Shown piece after piece: positions 34,696 through 46,304 of a stretch of 64,000 bases of DNA (the first letter of the stretch is position 1; each line of letters begins with the position of its first letter). A model generated the notes under the pieces. The model had not been told where the DNA came from, did not search any database, and saw nothing but the letters and a program-made list of their open reading frames with translations. A program made the translations under genes and the position numbers. Origin of the DNA: Rhynchosporium graminicola (lineage: Eukaryota > Ascomycota > Leotiomycetes > Helotiales > Ploettnerulaceae); the NCBI GenBank assembly GCA_900074885.1, contig FJUW01000003.1:835273-899272 (forward strand), in the 5' to 3' direction.

Positions 34696-36261
34696 ATGTA
34701 CCCAAAGCTTGACACCAAAATGATTCAGCCATGGAGCACTGTTGTTGCTCGGCAAGTCATTATCTCAGAGGAAAACCAAGGTCCAATTGTCAACATCGCA
34801 GCATGGATAGGAATGACTTTCATGGTGCTATGTGTACTTACTCGTGTGATCTCAAAGTATACAATTGTTCTGCGGCCAACAATCGATGATGCCTTGATAT
34901 TGGCGACGATGGTGAGAAAGCCATGTGCTCTGACTCGAAGGTAGCTAACGTTCGGCCAGATGTTTGCGGTACTCCACACAATCATGCTGTCCACCTTGGT
35001 TGAGAACGGACTCGGAACGCCCCAGTCGACAGTGTCTGACAATAATATGGTAGATATTGAAAAAGTAAGTTCGGGCCAGTCACTTGTCCAATCAAGGTCG
35101 TCAGTATTGACTCTAAATTCACCAGTTTGGTTACACTTCTCAACTGCTTTACATACCAGCGTTGGGTTTGGCAAAGCTTTCGACTGTAGTATACTTAAGA
35201 GCTCTTTCGCCTGCTGCAGGTTTCGTCATCGTCAACCAAATTATCGAGGCGTTTGTGGTGCTGTGGGCGTTTTCTACTGAATTCGCGATCGCATTTCAGT
35301 GTACTCTTCCCACACCATGGGCATTCATCACTTCCGAGTGTTTCAATACGGTGAGGCCAATATGATTCCCGTAGTAACAAGCTGACTCGGGATGATGCAA
35401 GACTACTATGTGGAATGTTACAGGTTTTCTAGACATTCTCACAGACATAGCTATCATACTTCTACCCGGATACCTAGTTTGGCGTTTGCGGATGCCAAAA
35501 TCAAAGAAGGTCCTAGTAGTCATTATCTTCGGGTTTAGAATATTGTGAGTGAACGGCTCTCGATCTCTCCTCGAAAATTCTCTAATAGTAGTAGTATTCT
35601 GCCTCTGACGATCTGGCGACTCCAAGTCCTCAACACTGAGTCCGTCGATGATAAGACTCTTCCATTATATCGCGAATACTTGGCTACAACAGTACAGCTC
35701 AACTTCGCCATTGTCGCAGCTTGTATACCTTTCGTAAAGCCATTCATGGAAAGCATGAACTCGGGAGCGTATAATGCCTCCGCAGCCACAATGGACTCTT
35801 CATATGGTGCTGGTAGCAAACTTAACTCCAATTCAGGCGACACAAGTTGCAAGGCAAACAAACCGAAAGGAAGCATCAAACTCGAGAGTCTTGGAGATTT
35901 CCGAACCACGAATCCAAGTAACTCATCTCGATCGCACAATACCGCAGGCACCGAGCCTACATGCAGAGGCTCGTCCGATGACGACTTCCACTTCGGACTC
36001 CAGGAACAGGAGAGAGATGATCTTGGACCGCTGCGACCCGATAAAGGCACGAGTTTCACACACATTGGCCGTTCGACGCCCGCGGAGAACCAAGCGAGGA
36101 GCTCAATCGAGATTGATAGTATGATCATAAGGCAGACGACGGAATGGGATATACAGGAGACGTACGAGCAAGTTATGCCTAGTGGTGAGAGATTCGTGTC
36201 GAGAGCGACAACGGATAATGCGAGTGATCAGGGGAACAAGGAATGGCGTAGAGCAGGTTAA
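34696..36261 (+). CDS. SAT4/rhodopsin-like (PTH11-like) integral membrane protein
   Basis: Predicted seven-helix membrane protein of the fungal rhodopsin-domain (SAT4) family. Some members act as PTH11-like receptors; ligands are unknown. Exons are 34696-34911, 34960-35064, 35126-35350, 35402-35544 and 35595-36261 (451 aa), with introns of 48, 61, 51, 50 and internal branch sites such as GCTAACG. Landmarks: NIAAWIGMTFMVLCVLTRVI, DDALILATM, SQLLYIPALGLAKLSTVVYL, ITSECFNT, GFLDILTDIAIILLPG, LTIWRLQVL and the helix-7 end before SMNSGAY. Cytoplasmic tail of about 160 residues is Ser/Thr-rich. There is no N-terminal CFEM domain. The acceptor of the last intron (GTAGTAG) is the least certain join. 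Confidence 0.82.
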
Positions 36262-37952
36262 CAGGGACATTATGTCATTTGAAGAGAGCTTGAAGAAGTA
36301 TTGTATTCTGACTGTAGAGGAACCGTGTTTACGGAGTATTTCTTCTGTTGAAGTTTTGAGACAGGGGTTTAGAAGGTATACTGCGGATTCGGTTTTTTGA
36401 GATAGACTACAATAGAAGGTACTAGATAGAAAGAATAAAAGCTAGAATACCGGTTCACAAATCATGTTCCTGTTACAAACGTAGGGTATTGAATTTTGCT
36501 AACAAAAGACCTAGCAACCTGTGTCGCGATACAACATCGCTTCCTAGTCGAAGATCAGATTGATCAGAAGTTTTTGTAGAAACTTTCAGCATTAAATTTG
36601 CCCTGCGACACAAATCACTAAGTTCTCTTTGAGTAACACTTGATGGAAATCATATTTATCCCGGCTTTTCTCAGTATTGAATATATAGGAAGTCTACTAT
36701 GATATGTTTCCTGTGAGGGCGAAGAAAGGAATCAATTAGGCGTGTGAATTGAAAAGAGGTCTTATAACAAGCTACAATTGTAAAAGACGCACAATCACAA
36801 CTTCAGAGTTGCGAAGAATTTTTTTTTACCTAATAGCACTTTCTTTATTCTAGTATCGTAGGTTCTTCTATCAAGTTATTTGAAATATAATAAAAGACTT
36901 ACATTTCGACACCAGCTTACTAGCATGCTTAATTCTTCTTCGATTGCTTTTGAACTTAATGCCTTGGCAATACTACAACCCAGTGACTTGATCGAAATCC
37001 AACTATCTAGTTGAATTAACAAGGCATAAGTTAAGGGTTAAACATATATAAGGATATATTAAAGAAAGTATACTTATATCTGATTCGAACTCTCTTTGAT
37101 TAAGGCGGATTTATTTTTAGTATTTAAGATTTTACTATGAAAATTAGTTATCTTTATTCGAAATGTCTAAGTTCGAAGTTATTCAAGCTTGATCTTCGAA
37201 AGATAATATGACTTACCAAATGAGTTCACCTTTATAACTATATATGCATCTACACCCTAGGACTCGCACTTCCGATGCTTGAAAGAACGGTGGCCTTGGC
37301 TAGAAGGACAGACAATAGCGCTGGGACAGGGGCTAGAAAGCGTCGGAGATACTAAGAAGGGCCTGCCTATTCATGTACGAGGAGATCAGGAGTAATACAA
37401 GAAAGGGCTGATTGAGCTTTTAGACCTCAGGGGCAAAGAGCCTCTATGATCATGTCACTATAGCTACGGAAAGGTCAAGCTTCATGCTGTCGTGCTGAGT
37501 AGTCTTATGGGCAAGATGGCGTTCCCCTTCAGCCTTTAGGTAGATATTAGTGCACGGCTTTTCCCCTACTTGCGTATATTACGGACGAAGATATACCTTG
37601 GTATGTTCTGTAGATCCCAGACGCTCTTTCCTCACGGGGACTCACTCGTCATACCTCCTAACGTAACAAGTACTTTAGGTTGGATCAGCTGATGAGAACG
37701 TCATCACCACTTGTCTGGAAGGCTTCTTTGCCGATTCACCGCAAATTTAGGTGGTGTGTGCATCTCCTGTCGGGGAAGGGCAACTAATCCGAGTTTGATT
37801 GGCCTGATCATCGAGTCAATAAACCGCCGGGTTCGCTTATTCTATGTTCCGCTCGAAATCTCCTACATCACCAACTTTATAATCAGCTTTTCTTATCACA
37901 AGATTAGTCAAGTTGTCAACTCATCTTGCAATATTGCAAGATCCACGACAAA
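36262..37952. other. Gene desert, about 1.7 kb
   Basis: The first part (about 36420-37250) is strongly AT-rich with many A/T runs and no open frames. The second part (37260-37950) has ordinary composition but only short frames (for example 37711-37956) with no recognised homology. It may include a mutated repeat, but no terminal repeats or transposase motif were found. Confidence 0.55.
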
Positions 37953-40373
37953 ATGAAAGAGTAAGTTGCTAGTCTCTCGTATACACTTGTTGTCTGACTA
38001 CTAACACTGTATAGTTTCGAAACAAGCAACGCGCGGAGTACGTCTACCTTGCATGTAATGAAGACCAAATATGTGCTAATGTATGCTAGACTGGGAGAAC
38101 GACTCTGTCGTGTCTGGCCAAGCAGAGGATACGGTCCATGCACAAGGACCTGTGGCTGCTATGGATGATAGTCCGCTGGTCTCCACTTTGGATCAATCGG
38201 AGTCAACAGGCCCAGCACATACCCAGACTATCCAAGTCACGCTTCCTCTGCGCCAACCAACCAGCAACCATATCAATGCAGTCCGCGCTGCCCGAAATCA
38301 GTTCGTTCCCAGCGCTAATTCTGTACACGCCACTGCACCTCGTCGAAGACCTTCCGTTGCAGGAACACATCCTGGTGCTGGAGATGCGCAATCCGGCCAA
38401 ACCCGTTCATCATTCCGAGCTTCCAAAGACCTTTGGGCTGATCCAGGAGGTTTGGTTACCACCAAGCGTGCCAATTATATCGAATATAAGGCAAGAACTA
38501 CCAAAGAGCGTGAAAAATACTTGAGCTCACCAGGAGATGAGATATTTCCTTCAACTGTAAGCTCCGAGATTTGAAAACCGAAACGACACTTTCCAACATG
38601 ATATCACCTTTCCATTGCCTTTCCCACACCAGCTGCGAACACCAACACCTCCCATCCATCCTCGCTGTCAACATACACTGACAACTTCATCTTTGCAGGG
38701 AACTTTCCTCTGGCCATATCGCACACAGACCCCAAACGACCTGTTTGGCCCAAGACTGACTCCCTTGGACGCAGTCCGAAAGGAGCATGAGGTGTTTATC
38801 GAATGGAAGTCTTACAATAGTATTCAACACTTGAGTATCAGCTCGAGAAACGCTAATGCCAACCTCGGAGCTCTATTTGATGGTATACGTCGTGCTATAC
38901 AAGATGCGAAGGCACGCAATATTGATCCAACTCCCCAGGTCAGTACTTTCCGCCACCGAACTTTTATCTCGGATCAAGATTGAAGTTTCTTGATTGAACC
39001 TCACCCCGATCCAGACATATCCTGTTTCTGCCATACTAACGAATTGATAAGTATCTATTCGTACCCCCAACTGCAAAGGCTATGCGAAAGATCGTACGCC
39101 CCCTAGTGTACCAGGCTATCAAACCTATACGTGCAACAAAGTTTACGCTCTCAGGCGATGGTCTTTCCATAGAGGATCAGAGAAAATGGCAGAAAGATCG
39201 ACCCGCTATGGTTGCTAGGAATCAGCAACTGTTCAAGAACAAGCTGATCACAGGCCTGAAAGCCCTTGAGCCACTTAAAGTTTGGATGAGAATGCGAGTT
39301 ACATTCGGCCACGTCGTGGTAAAAGTATTTCGGACTCCGTTCATAGATGGCGAATACTCTTATCAGGATTTCATCGACATGGTCAGCCACGCACGCCAGG
39401 ATGGTTACCTGGAAAAGAAGTGGGTATACTTCCGTTCATTGGCGTGACATTATTAACTGTATTGCAGGATCGGAGGTTCGGAGACTGCCGTCAAGCTGTG
39501 TGACTCGATAGTCAAATTGCCTGGCAAATTTGTTCCAGCCAGTGGGCGCGCCACCTCATTGAGTGATGTCAAATTCAAGGACACTGCTATCATCTTTATC
39601 AAGACTCATACGGCGGATGAATTGCGACTCGAGACTGAGATCGATCGGATTCATGAGCAGGAGCAGAGCGAGTTTCAGGCTGGTTCAGTTCGTCTCTTCG
39701 TTAGGGAGAAGACAAAGAAGGGCCTTAATATCACATTCGTTGATGTTGAGAGGTATGCGAAGAAACGCTTAAACTCAAATAGATTTATACTGACTCCTTG
39801 CCACTTTATAGACAATTGGACTGGCGATTGGAGGTTGTTACAGACACCGAGCGATTCGATATACCTATGCCACTCTTTGACCTTATCAAGGAGTCGATCT
39901 CTGTCAAATCCAAGGTTCGCAAAGATGTCCACGGGCTAGAGTATCCAGAGGTTACGCCATCCAAGTACAACAAGTCAGACTACCACATTACGAGCATTAC
40001 TGTTCGCAGCAACATCCAGTTCAAGCTTATAGAGTCGGGTTTCATGGTGGAACTCTCTATCTACCGTGAATGGTTTGGTGCAAATACCTTTGGAGAGCCT
40101 ACCTTGTCGACAGGCGTTTCCATGTTCCACCCAACGTGGGAGACAGAGATGGAATCGATCGAAAACACTGTTCGAGTTCGTGATTTTGGACCAGGTCTCG
40201 TCAATCTGTTCAATGGCCAGTCTCTTGATCCATTCATCGATGAAGTCAACTTCACACAGGGTCTCTTGGTTGATATCGCAAAAGAGCTGAAGGAAGAGGC
40301 CGACGAACTAGCCATTGCTGCAACTAGGAAGGCCGCAGCTGAAGTAGTGGCTCAGTGGCCTGAAAACAAATGA
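37953..40373 (+). CDS. Large conserved fungal protein of unknown function (possibly DUF7905-like)
   Basis: Predicted 650-aa protein. Exons are 37953-37960 (8 nt), 38015-38037 (23 nt), 38090-38556, 38699-38938, 39052-39419, 39468-39752 and 39812-40373. The tiny first two exons are inferred: ATGAAAGA, then GTAAGT; second donor GTACGT; both joins keep frame into NWENDSVVSG. The first ~165 residues are disordered (Ser/Thr/Pro/Gln-rich). From GTFLWPYRT on, the protein looks globular with no membrane helix: LDAVRKEHEVFIEW, then IVRPLVYQAIKPIRATKF, a central GHVVVKVFRTPFIDGEYSY, and a C-terminal EKTKKGLNITFVDVERQLDW block. It ends in an Ala/Glu-rich helix. It resembles fungal proteins carrying a DUF7905-type domain, but this is from memory of the general layout only. 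Confidence 0.75.
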
Positions 40374-40686
40374 TGGCACCGTCTGCAACGAAAAGGTATG
40401 TCAAATTGAATATTGATTCGTTTGGGAGCTGCAGTTTCTGATTGTGACACAGCCTTCCGAATTTTTTCGTTGAAGATGTCTTCGACGCGACATACCAAAT
40501 TTCTCGACATGAGCATGTGCTTTCCTCCAAACAGTGCTCCATATCGGCCCTCGGTTCCATCACATGTCTCTCGAAAGCTCGCGGCTTGATTGGTGCATTT
40601 GCTGCAAATGTGGTGTGTATGATCATACATGGCACCGGGTTGTTTTCATATTTGGTCTGTCCATGCTCTGTATCTCCGTGGCGTGA
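40374..40686. other. Short intergenic tail-to-tail spacer
   Basis: Lies between the converging 3' ends of the unknown large protein and prefoldin subunit 5. Nothing beyond presumed 3' UTRs. Confidence 0.5.
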
Positions 40687-41425
40687 TCAAGCCGTAGATG
40701 TAGAGGTAGGAGGTGCTGGGCTACTGAGCACCTTCTCCCTTAGAACTAGAATGTCAGACTTAGCATAAATCCAGTCCTCTTGGGATGTGACTTACCGTCT
40801 TCTACAACTGACAAATTCTTTGTTTTGCCCTGCACGATTGCTTCCAAGCCCTTCAGATTACTTCCCAATTCCTCGACCTTCGCCTCGTAAAATTTTGTAG
40901 CATCTTTTGTTGTCTGTATGCGTCAGCTGCAACATCTTGCAGGCAAGGATATTCCATATACCTTCTCAACATAAAATCCCGTCCCAACATCCACAATCAC
41001 ATTATCCGGATCCGCAAGAGTACCAGGCACATACAGCGAAGTCGTCAATGGTACTAAGATTGGCTTACCTATTCCACCAGATCGTCAGCCCCGTTCCTTT
41101 TATTTCTGCAGGTACATTTATATCTCAAAGTTGAGCAAGGCGCATACCACCAAGTTTTGGATTGACACCGCCAGCAATAGACCGGATACATTCTCTGAAT
41201 TTGGCTTGCGCGGCGCGAAGCTGCCCGTGCGAGTTCGTGAGATGTTCGATCTCTTCGTCGAGTTGCTTCTTAACGGAGCCAAGCTGCTGGGTTGTGAGGC
41301 TTGCGAGGTCGACTGTTTGGTTTGGAGTTAGCTTCTTCGAATTTGGATTCATGTGTTCCCTGTTTTCTTTTCTAGTTGCGAAGCAATTGTACTAGCTTAC
41401 CTTGTTGTCCCTTTTGAGCAGACAT
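40687..41425 (-). CDS. GIM5: Prefoldin subunit 5 (alpha-type)
   Basis: Subunit of the hexameric prefoldin chaperone, which captures nascent actin and tubulin and passes them to CCT. Exons are 41425-41401, 41312-41148, 41068-40962, 40913-40796 and 40745-40687 (157 aa), the usual length. The alpha-prefoldin layout is visible: an N-terminal helix ([20 protein letters not shown]), the hairpin core [17 protein letters not shown] and [16 protein letters not shown], and a C-terminal helix ending [15 protein letters not shown]. Four introns (88, 79, 48 and 50 bp) have consensus ends. The gene is divergent from ORC1, with 625 bp between starts. Confidence 0.92.
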
Positions 41426-42050
41426 GTTTGCGTGGTGATTTGAAGAGTTAGATTTAGCGTTGGAGAAGCTTAGCTGTTAGAGGACCTTAAGCATTGAGCT
41501 GCGAATGTCGTCTGCAGCTGGTGGGCATTGCCGAGATCACGGGGTAGTTTTCGCGAGGGCGGGGCTGCTTTTTTGTTTACTTTTACGGGTATTTGGAGGT
41601 TCAGATTTTGACAGTCTTATTGGTTTGATACTGGAAAATGATGGGTGCAAGCTCCTCCTGACCTCAAAGCAATACTTGAGCAGATCCATCTTCTTCTGGA
41701 ACTTTCTTGAGCCCGGGGTCCGGAAGTCCGTATCTGCAGTTTCGAGGCTTCGGTTGTGTTATTAAATGTGATTGGGCATTTTTCGACTCAAAATAAACTT
41801 GCCCAAGAACTAGAAGAGAAATACTCGTAACTTGACTCGAAAATATTTGTATCACAGCAATTGGCGTTGTATTCCGTCGTATTGTCAACCAAGCGAACCT
41901 CGGAACTCAATTATCGCCGAAAACACGAAAAGTCGCGGGGCGCGTCAACCTCAGGGTCGCTAACATGCAAGCACTTTAACTATCTCAACATTGCTCGACG
42001 TCCAGTGCAAAGTGCAAAGCGGCCCGACAGCGCCACAGCATCAAGAAAAA
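41426..42050. other. Divergent spacer between GIM5 and ORC1
   Basis: About 0.6 kb that must carry both promoters. A plus-strand frame at 41505-41765 has no recognisable features. No clear regulatory motif is assigned. Confidence 0.5.
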
Positions 42051-44448
42051 ATGGCTCATCAATCAACACCCTTGACTCCTCGCCAGAAACGTGCGAACAA
42101 GGCAGATCGCGCGCGAAAACTCCTCGCAGGTGCAACACTCAGAAGGGAGGACTCAGATGACGAATTGGGCACCGACGAATATCCTTGGGAATGGATATAC
42201 GAGAAGGATGGGCATAGTGGGCAAGATGACGACGTCGATGAACCTGCAGAAGGAGAGAAGGCTGCGATGACACCGAGGAAGCGCAAGGCGCGCAATGCTG
42301 TGCGGCCGCAAAGAACTATTATAGGGGCAAGGATGGGCACTTTCAAATGCAAGGTTGGAGATACAGTGTTGCTGAAAGCGGAGGGACAGAACCAATCTTG
42401 GGTGGGGATTATACATCAGTTCTTGGAGGACGAAGATGGAGAGAAATCTGCGAATTTCTTGTGGTTTGCCAATGAGAAAGAAATTCGACCTCAATTGAAG
42501 GAGAAGAAAAGATCAGACTATTTGAGTGTAGGTATGCCCCAATGTTTGGAAAGAATTGAACTGATGGAACCAGAATGAGCTCTACCTTACACCAGATTCT
42601 GATATAAATCCTCTGGAATCGATCAATGGCACCGCATTTATAATGTCCGAAAAGGTGTTCAACAAGAAGTATCCTACTGGCAAGGTCCCTAAGAAATGTA
42701 AAGAGCACGGCAAAGCATTCATCTGTCGGAGAGGCTGTGATACCCGAACTGCCAAATATACTGACGAATTTGTATGGGAGGATATCCAGCATGGCAACGA
42801 GGAGCAAGTCACTGACCTATTAGTACGGATAGAATCAGAGACCAAGTCCATGAAGAAGAGGAAGTACCAAAAGCGAACGACGAAGGGAGATGATGATTTC
42901 AAAGGGGGTTTTGTTGGTGAGGATGAGCTGGAGACGCATACACCGCGGAAGAAGCAGAAATTTTCTACCATTTCTACGCCGAAGAAACCACGGACTCCCT
43001 CGAAACTATTGACGCCAAGTCACAAGAGAGTTATCATCAAGAAACCACTGGAATTTACACCTCTTGGTACTCGAATGCTAGATCCTGAACACGTGGAATC
43101 TTCTCCTTTCCAGACAGCACGCTCCAGGCTCCATGTCTCATCAGTTCCTACCAGTCTGCCTTGTCGCGAAGATGAGTTCGCTTCTGTCTATTCTCATCTT
43201 GAGGCTGCTATTGTAGAGGGTACCGGGGCATGTATCTACATCTCAGGAACTCCAGGCACTGGAAAAACAGCGACCGTCCGAGAAGTTGTGGCCCAGCTCA
43301 ACGCATCCGTCATGGCTGATGAGTTAGATGACTTCATTTTTGTCGAAATCAATGGTATGAAAGTCACGGATCCTCACCAGTCGTACTCCCTACTTTGGGA
43401 AGCCTTGAAAGGGGACCGCGTGAGCCCTACGCATGCTTTAGATCTACTAGAGAGGGAGTTTAACCACCCTAGTCCTCGGAGAGTGCCTTGTGTAGTACTG
43501 ATGGACGAGCTGGATCAACTTGTCACTAAGAATCAAAGTGTTATGTATAATTTCTTCAATTGGCCAGGTTTAAGGCATAGCAGACTTATTGTCCTGGCTG
43601 TTGCAAATACCATGGATCTCCCAGAACGTACACTAAGTAACAAAATCAGCAGTCGACTCGGTAAGACTATGCCTTCGTCCTTTGCTTTGTGGTTCCTAGA
43701 ACTAACTGTCCCAGGTCTAACGCGAATCACTTTCCCCGGATACACCCACGAACAACTCATGAAAATCATTCAGTCCCGCCTCTCCGGCGTCCCCGGCGAC
43801 ATCGTCGAGTCGGACGCCATCCAATTTGCCAGCCGCAAAGTAGCAGCTGTATCTGGTGACGCCCGCCGCGCTCTCGACATCTGTCGTCGCGCCGTCGAGC
43901 TCGCCGAATCTGATATCCTCTCCCAACCGGCCCCGAACACACCCAGCAAAAGCGGACGGAACGAGAAAATTCCCAAAGGATTTGGCAAAGTCACGATAGC
44001 GACTGTAAAACGAGCGATTAACGAGGCGACGACTAGTCCGTTGCAGCAGTATCTAAGGGGTTTGCCGTTGGCGGCCAAGGTATTGTTGGCGGCGTTGCTG
44101 GCGAAGACGAGGAGGACGGGGATCGCGGAGAGTATTCTTGGGGAGGTTATGGATGAGGCGAAGAGGATGGCGAAGATGGATACGGGGAGTCAGATGATTG
44201 AGTTTCTCCTAACGGGAAATGATAATTTGCCGAGAACAGGGACGAGTGTGCAAGTGTCCAGAAAGCAGCAGAAGACGCCGCGATTACTGGCTATGGGTTC
44301 TTCGGCTGTGGATCTTATGGAAGCCGGGATCGTTGGATTGGAAGCTAGGAGAGCGGATCGGACGGGCAAGATTCGTTTGAGTATTGGTGAGGAGGATGTC
44401 AAGCAGGCTTTTAAGGACGATCCAGAAGTGAAGAATCTTGGGTTTTAA
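42051..44448 (+). CDS. ORC1: Origin recognition complex subunit 1
   Basis: AAA+ ATPase subunit of ORC that marks replication origins and loads MCM with Cdc6. Exons are 42051-42527, 42574-43660 and 43715-44448 (765 aa). The introns are 46 bp (donor GTAGGT) and 54 bp (donor GTAAGA, branch CTAAC, acceptor CAG). A BAH domain occupies about residues 97-230 (GDTVLLKAEGQNQSWVGIIH). Then comes a Lys/Pro-rich linker, and the AAA+ core with Walker A GTPGTGKT at about 384, Walker B VVLMDELDQL at about 465 and sensor-1 VLAVANTMDLPERTL. The C-terminal winged-helix region follows. The second intron contains no stop and is a multiple of three. The start MAHQSTPLTPRQKR lies next to the 5' spacer. Assignment is firm. 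Confidence 0.94.
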
Positions 44449-44565
44449 GATTCGTGTCAGAAGTACATCTATAACATACATGTTTGGCATTCATTGCAAA
44501 GAATAACCAAGCCTGCCTAACGCCGTTCGCCATGCAATGCATCCCAGATATTCCACATGATTATA

Positions 44566-46059
44566 CTAAAACTTTTGTCTGCCTAATGTTGGCTTCCATT
44601 CCAGAGGATGAGTCTCTGGAGTTGCTGATTCGTCTTGCTTCCATACTTTTACTGGAGAAGAGTTAGTGTGGGAATCTTTTTCTGAAAATATCGGAACGGA
44701 ACTTACTGGTCTTGTCTGCCTCTCCACAGATCAATCTCAAACCGGTCTTGTCGAAAGTAGAGCTCATAAGGCCTGCTTCGGCATCAAGCGAACCAGGTTG
44801 AGCAGTGGTATCAAGGGCTTGGAATCTGTAACCAGTCTTCCAGTCCCAGAAACTCATCGATCCGTTATCACCTGCCTTCATTAGCGAGCTTCTCATTCCA
44901 AGATATAATTGTACTTACCACCTGAAAATAGAACATTATCCTCATTGACGGACATGGTGTTTATGATAGAGTTCTGTCCCTCGAAATTCTGCATAAATGC
45001 ACCCTCGGGACACTTCCATTGCTTGATGCTCCCCGTACTTCCAGTTGCAAAAGTGAACTCTTTAGGATGCACAGCTAACGCTCGGACTCCTTTCTTGTGA
45101 TGCGTCAAGACTCCCATCGTCTTTCCAGCCGCCAGATCCCACAGCCGTACGGTCGAATCGAGGGATGATGTGATGACCTGTGGATCTGCCTCTTGACACT
45201 TGAGATCGGAAACAGTGCCTTTATGTCCTGCAAGCACGTGGATGTTGCTTCTCGTTCGCATATCCCAAACTCGAGCTACACCATCCCGACCACCAGTAAC
45301 CAATACATCAAGAGTAGGATGAAGCGCCAAAGTGTAGACTCCACTCAGATGCCCGTGGTAATGTCTGATAACTTTATTCGTCTCCAAATCCCAGCACTTG
45401 ACCATCTTATCCTCACCACATGAGAAAAGATATGGATGTCGAGGGGACACAGCCAAACCTCTTACAGTCGAAATATGTCCCGTCAAAGTAAGCTTCAGAT
45501 TTCCAGTCGCCAAATCCCAGATCTTGATAGTGCGATCCCCAGCTCCACTCGCAAACCATTTGTTCTCAGGCTCAACAGCCAATGCGCGAACCCATCCCAA
45601 ATGTCCGGAGATAACCCGCATCAACTTCCACGGCGCATGCCATTCGGGCTTCTGCTGAACGATATTTTGCTTTCGGACCATGCTCGACCCAGGCAGGTCC
45701 TTCATAGGTAATGGTCTATGGATCAAACTCGTAGTAGAGCCATGCTGTGGAGTGGTAGTTGTAGTTCTCGCCTTCTCAGTCCGTACAAGAGCTGTTGAGG
45801 ATCCACTCTGTGGCGCTTTTGATTTCGACTTTGTATCTGGGATGGGAGCCGGAACTATAGATGCGTATTCGGAGAAGACTCGAGCTGCGAGTGCATTCCT
45901 GCTTGCTCCACCATCGAAATCGTCGTTTGTTGCGCCGGACTCGAATTGGACTCTTGATCGTTTCCGATTTTCGATGAGGAGTGTCTCGAGGGATGGCGGT
46001 TCTGATGTTACATCTGGGGATGGCGCTGAAGGGACGGATCGTACTGCGGTGGTTGCCAT
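44566..46059 (-). CDS. PRP46: Pre-mRNA splicing factor PRP46 (PLRG1), WD40 protein
   Basis: WD40 component of the Prp19-associated (NTC) spliceosome complex. Exons are 46059-44919, 44871-44707 and 44651-44566 (463 aa), with introns of 47 and 55 bp. A flexible N-terminus of about 145 residues precedes seven WD repeats, beginning [20 protein letters not shown] and including [30 protein letters not shown] and [16 protein letters not shown]. The last exon supplies the characteristic ending [16 protein letters not shown], then [12 protein letters not shown]. This makes the homology and the small last exon secure. Its 3' end faces ORC1 tail to tail (117 bp apart). Its start is 245 bp from the NAS6 start on the opposite strand. 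Confidence 0.95.
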
Positions 46060-46304
46060 AGTTGATATATGAGGAGGATTTGGATGGATTACAGGAGTTG
46101 TTCTGCGAGGCTGGTTCGCGAATTTCTGGTCGCGCCTCGCTCATCTGGAAGCTAGCGCATCTGGCAGCCCCTGTCAATCTTCACTGCCCCGGAATTAGGC
46201 TACGCGAAGACGACGACTTTCAGATCAACACAGAAAACACCTCCTCACACAATCTTACCAACTCAGTAAAATCAAAATACACACTTTTTTTTAAAGCAGA
46301 CAAG
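46060..46304. promoter_or_regulatory. Shared divergent promoter region PRP46 / NAS6
   Basis: The two start codons are separated by only 245 bp, so both promoters must lie or overlap here. No TATA or other named element is claimed. Confidence 0.6.
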
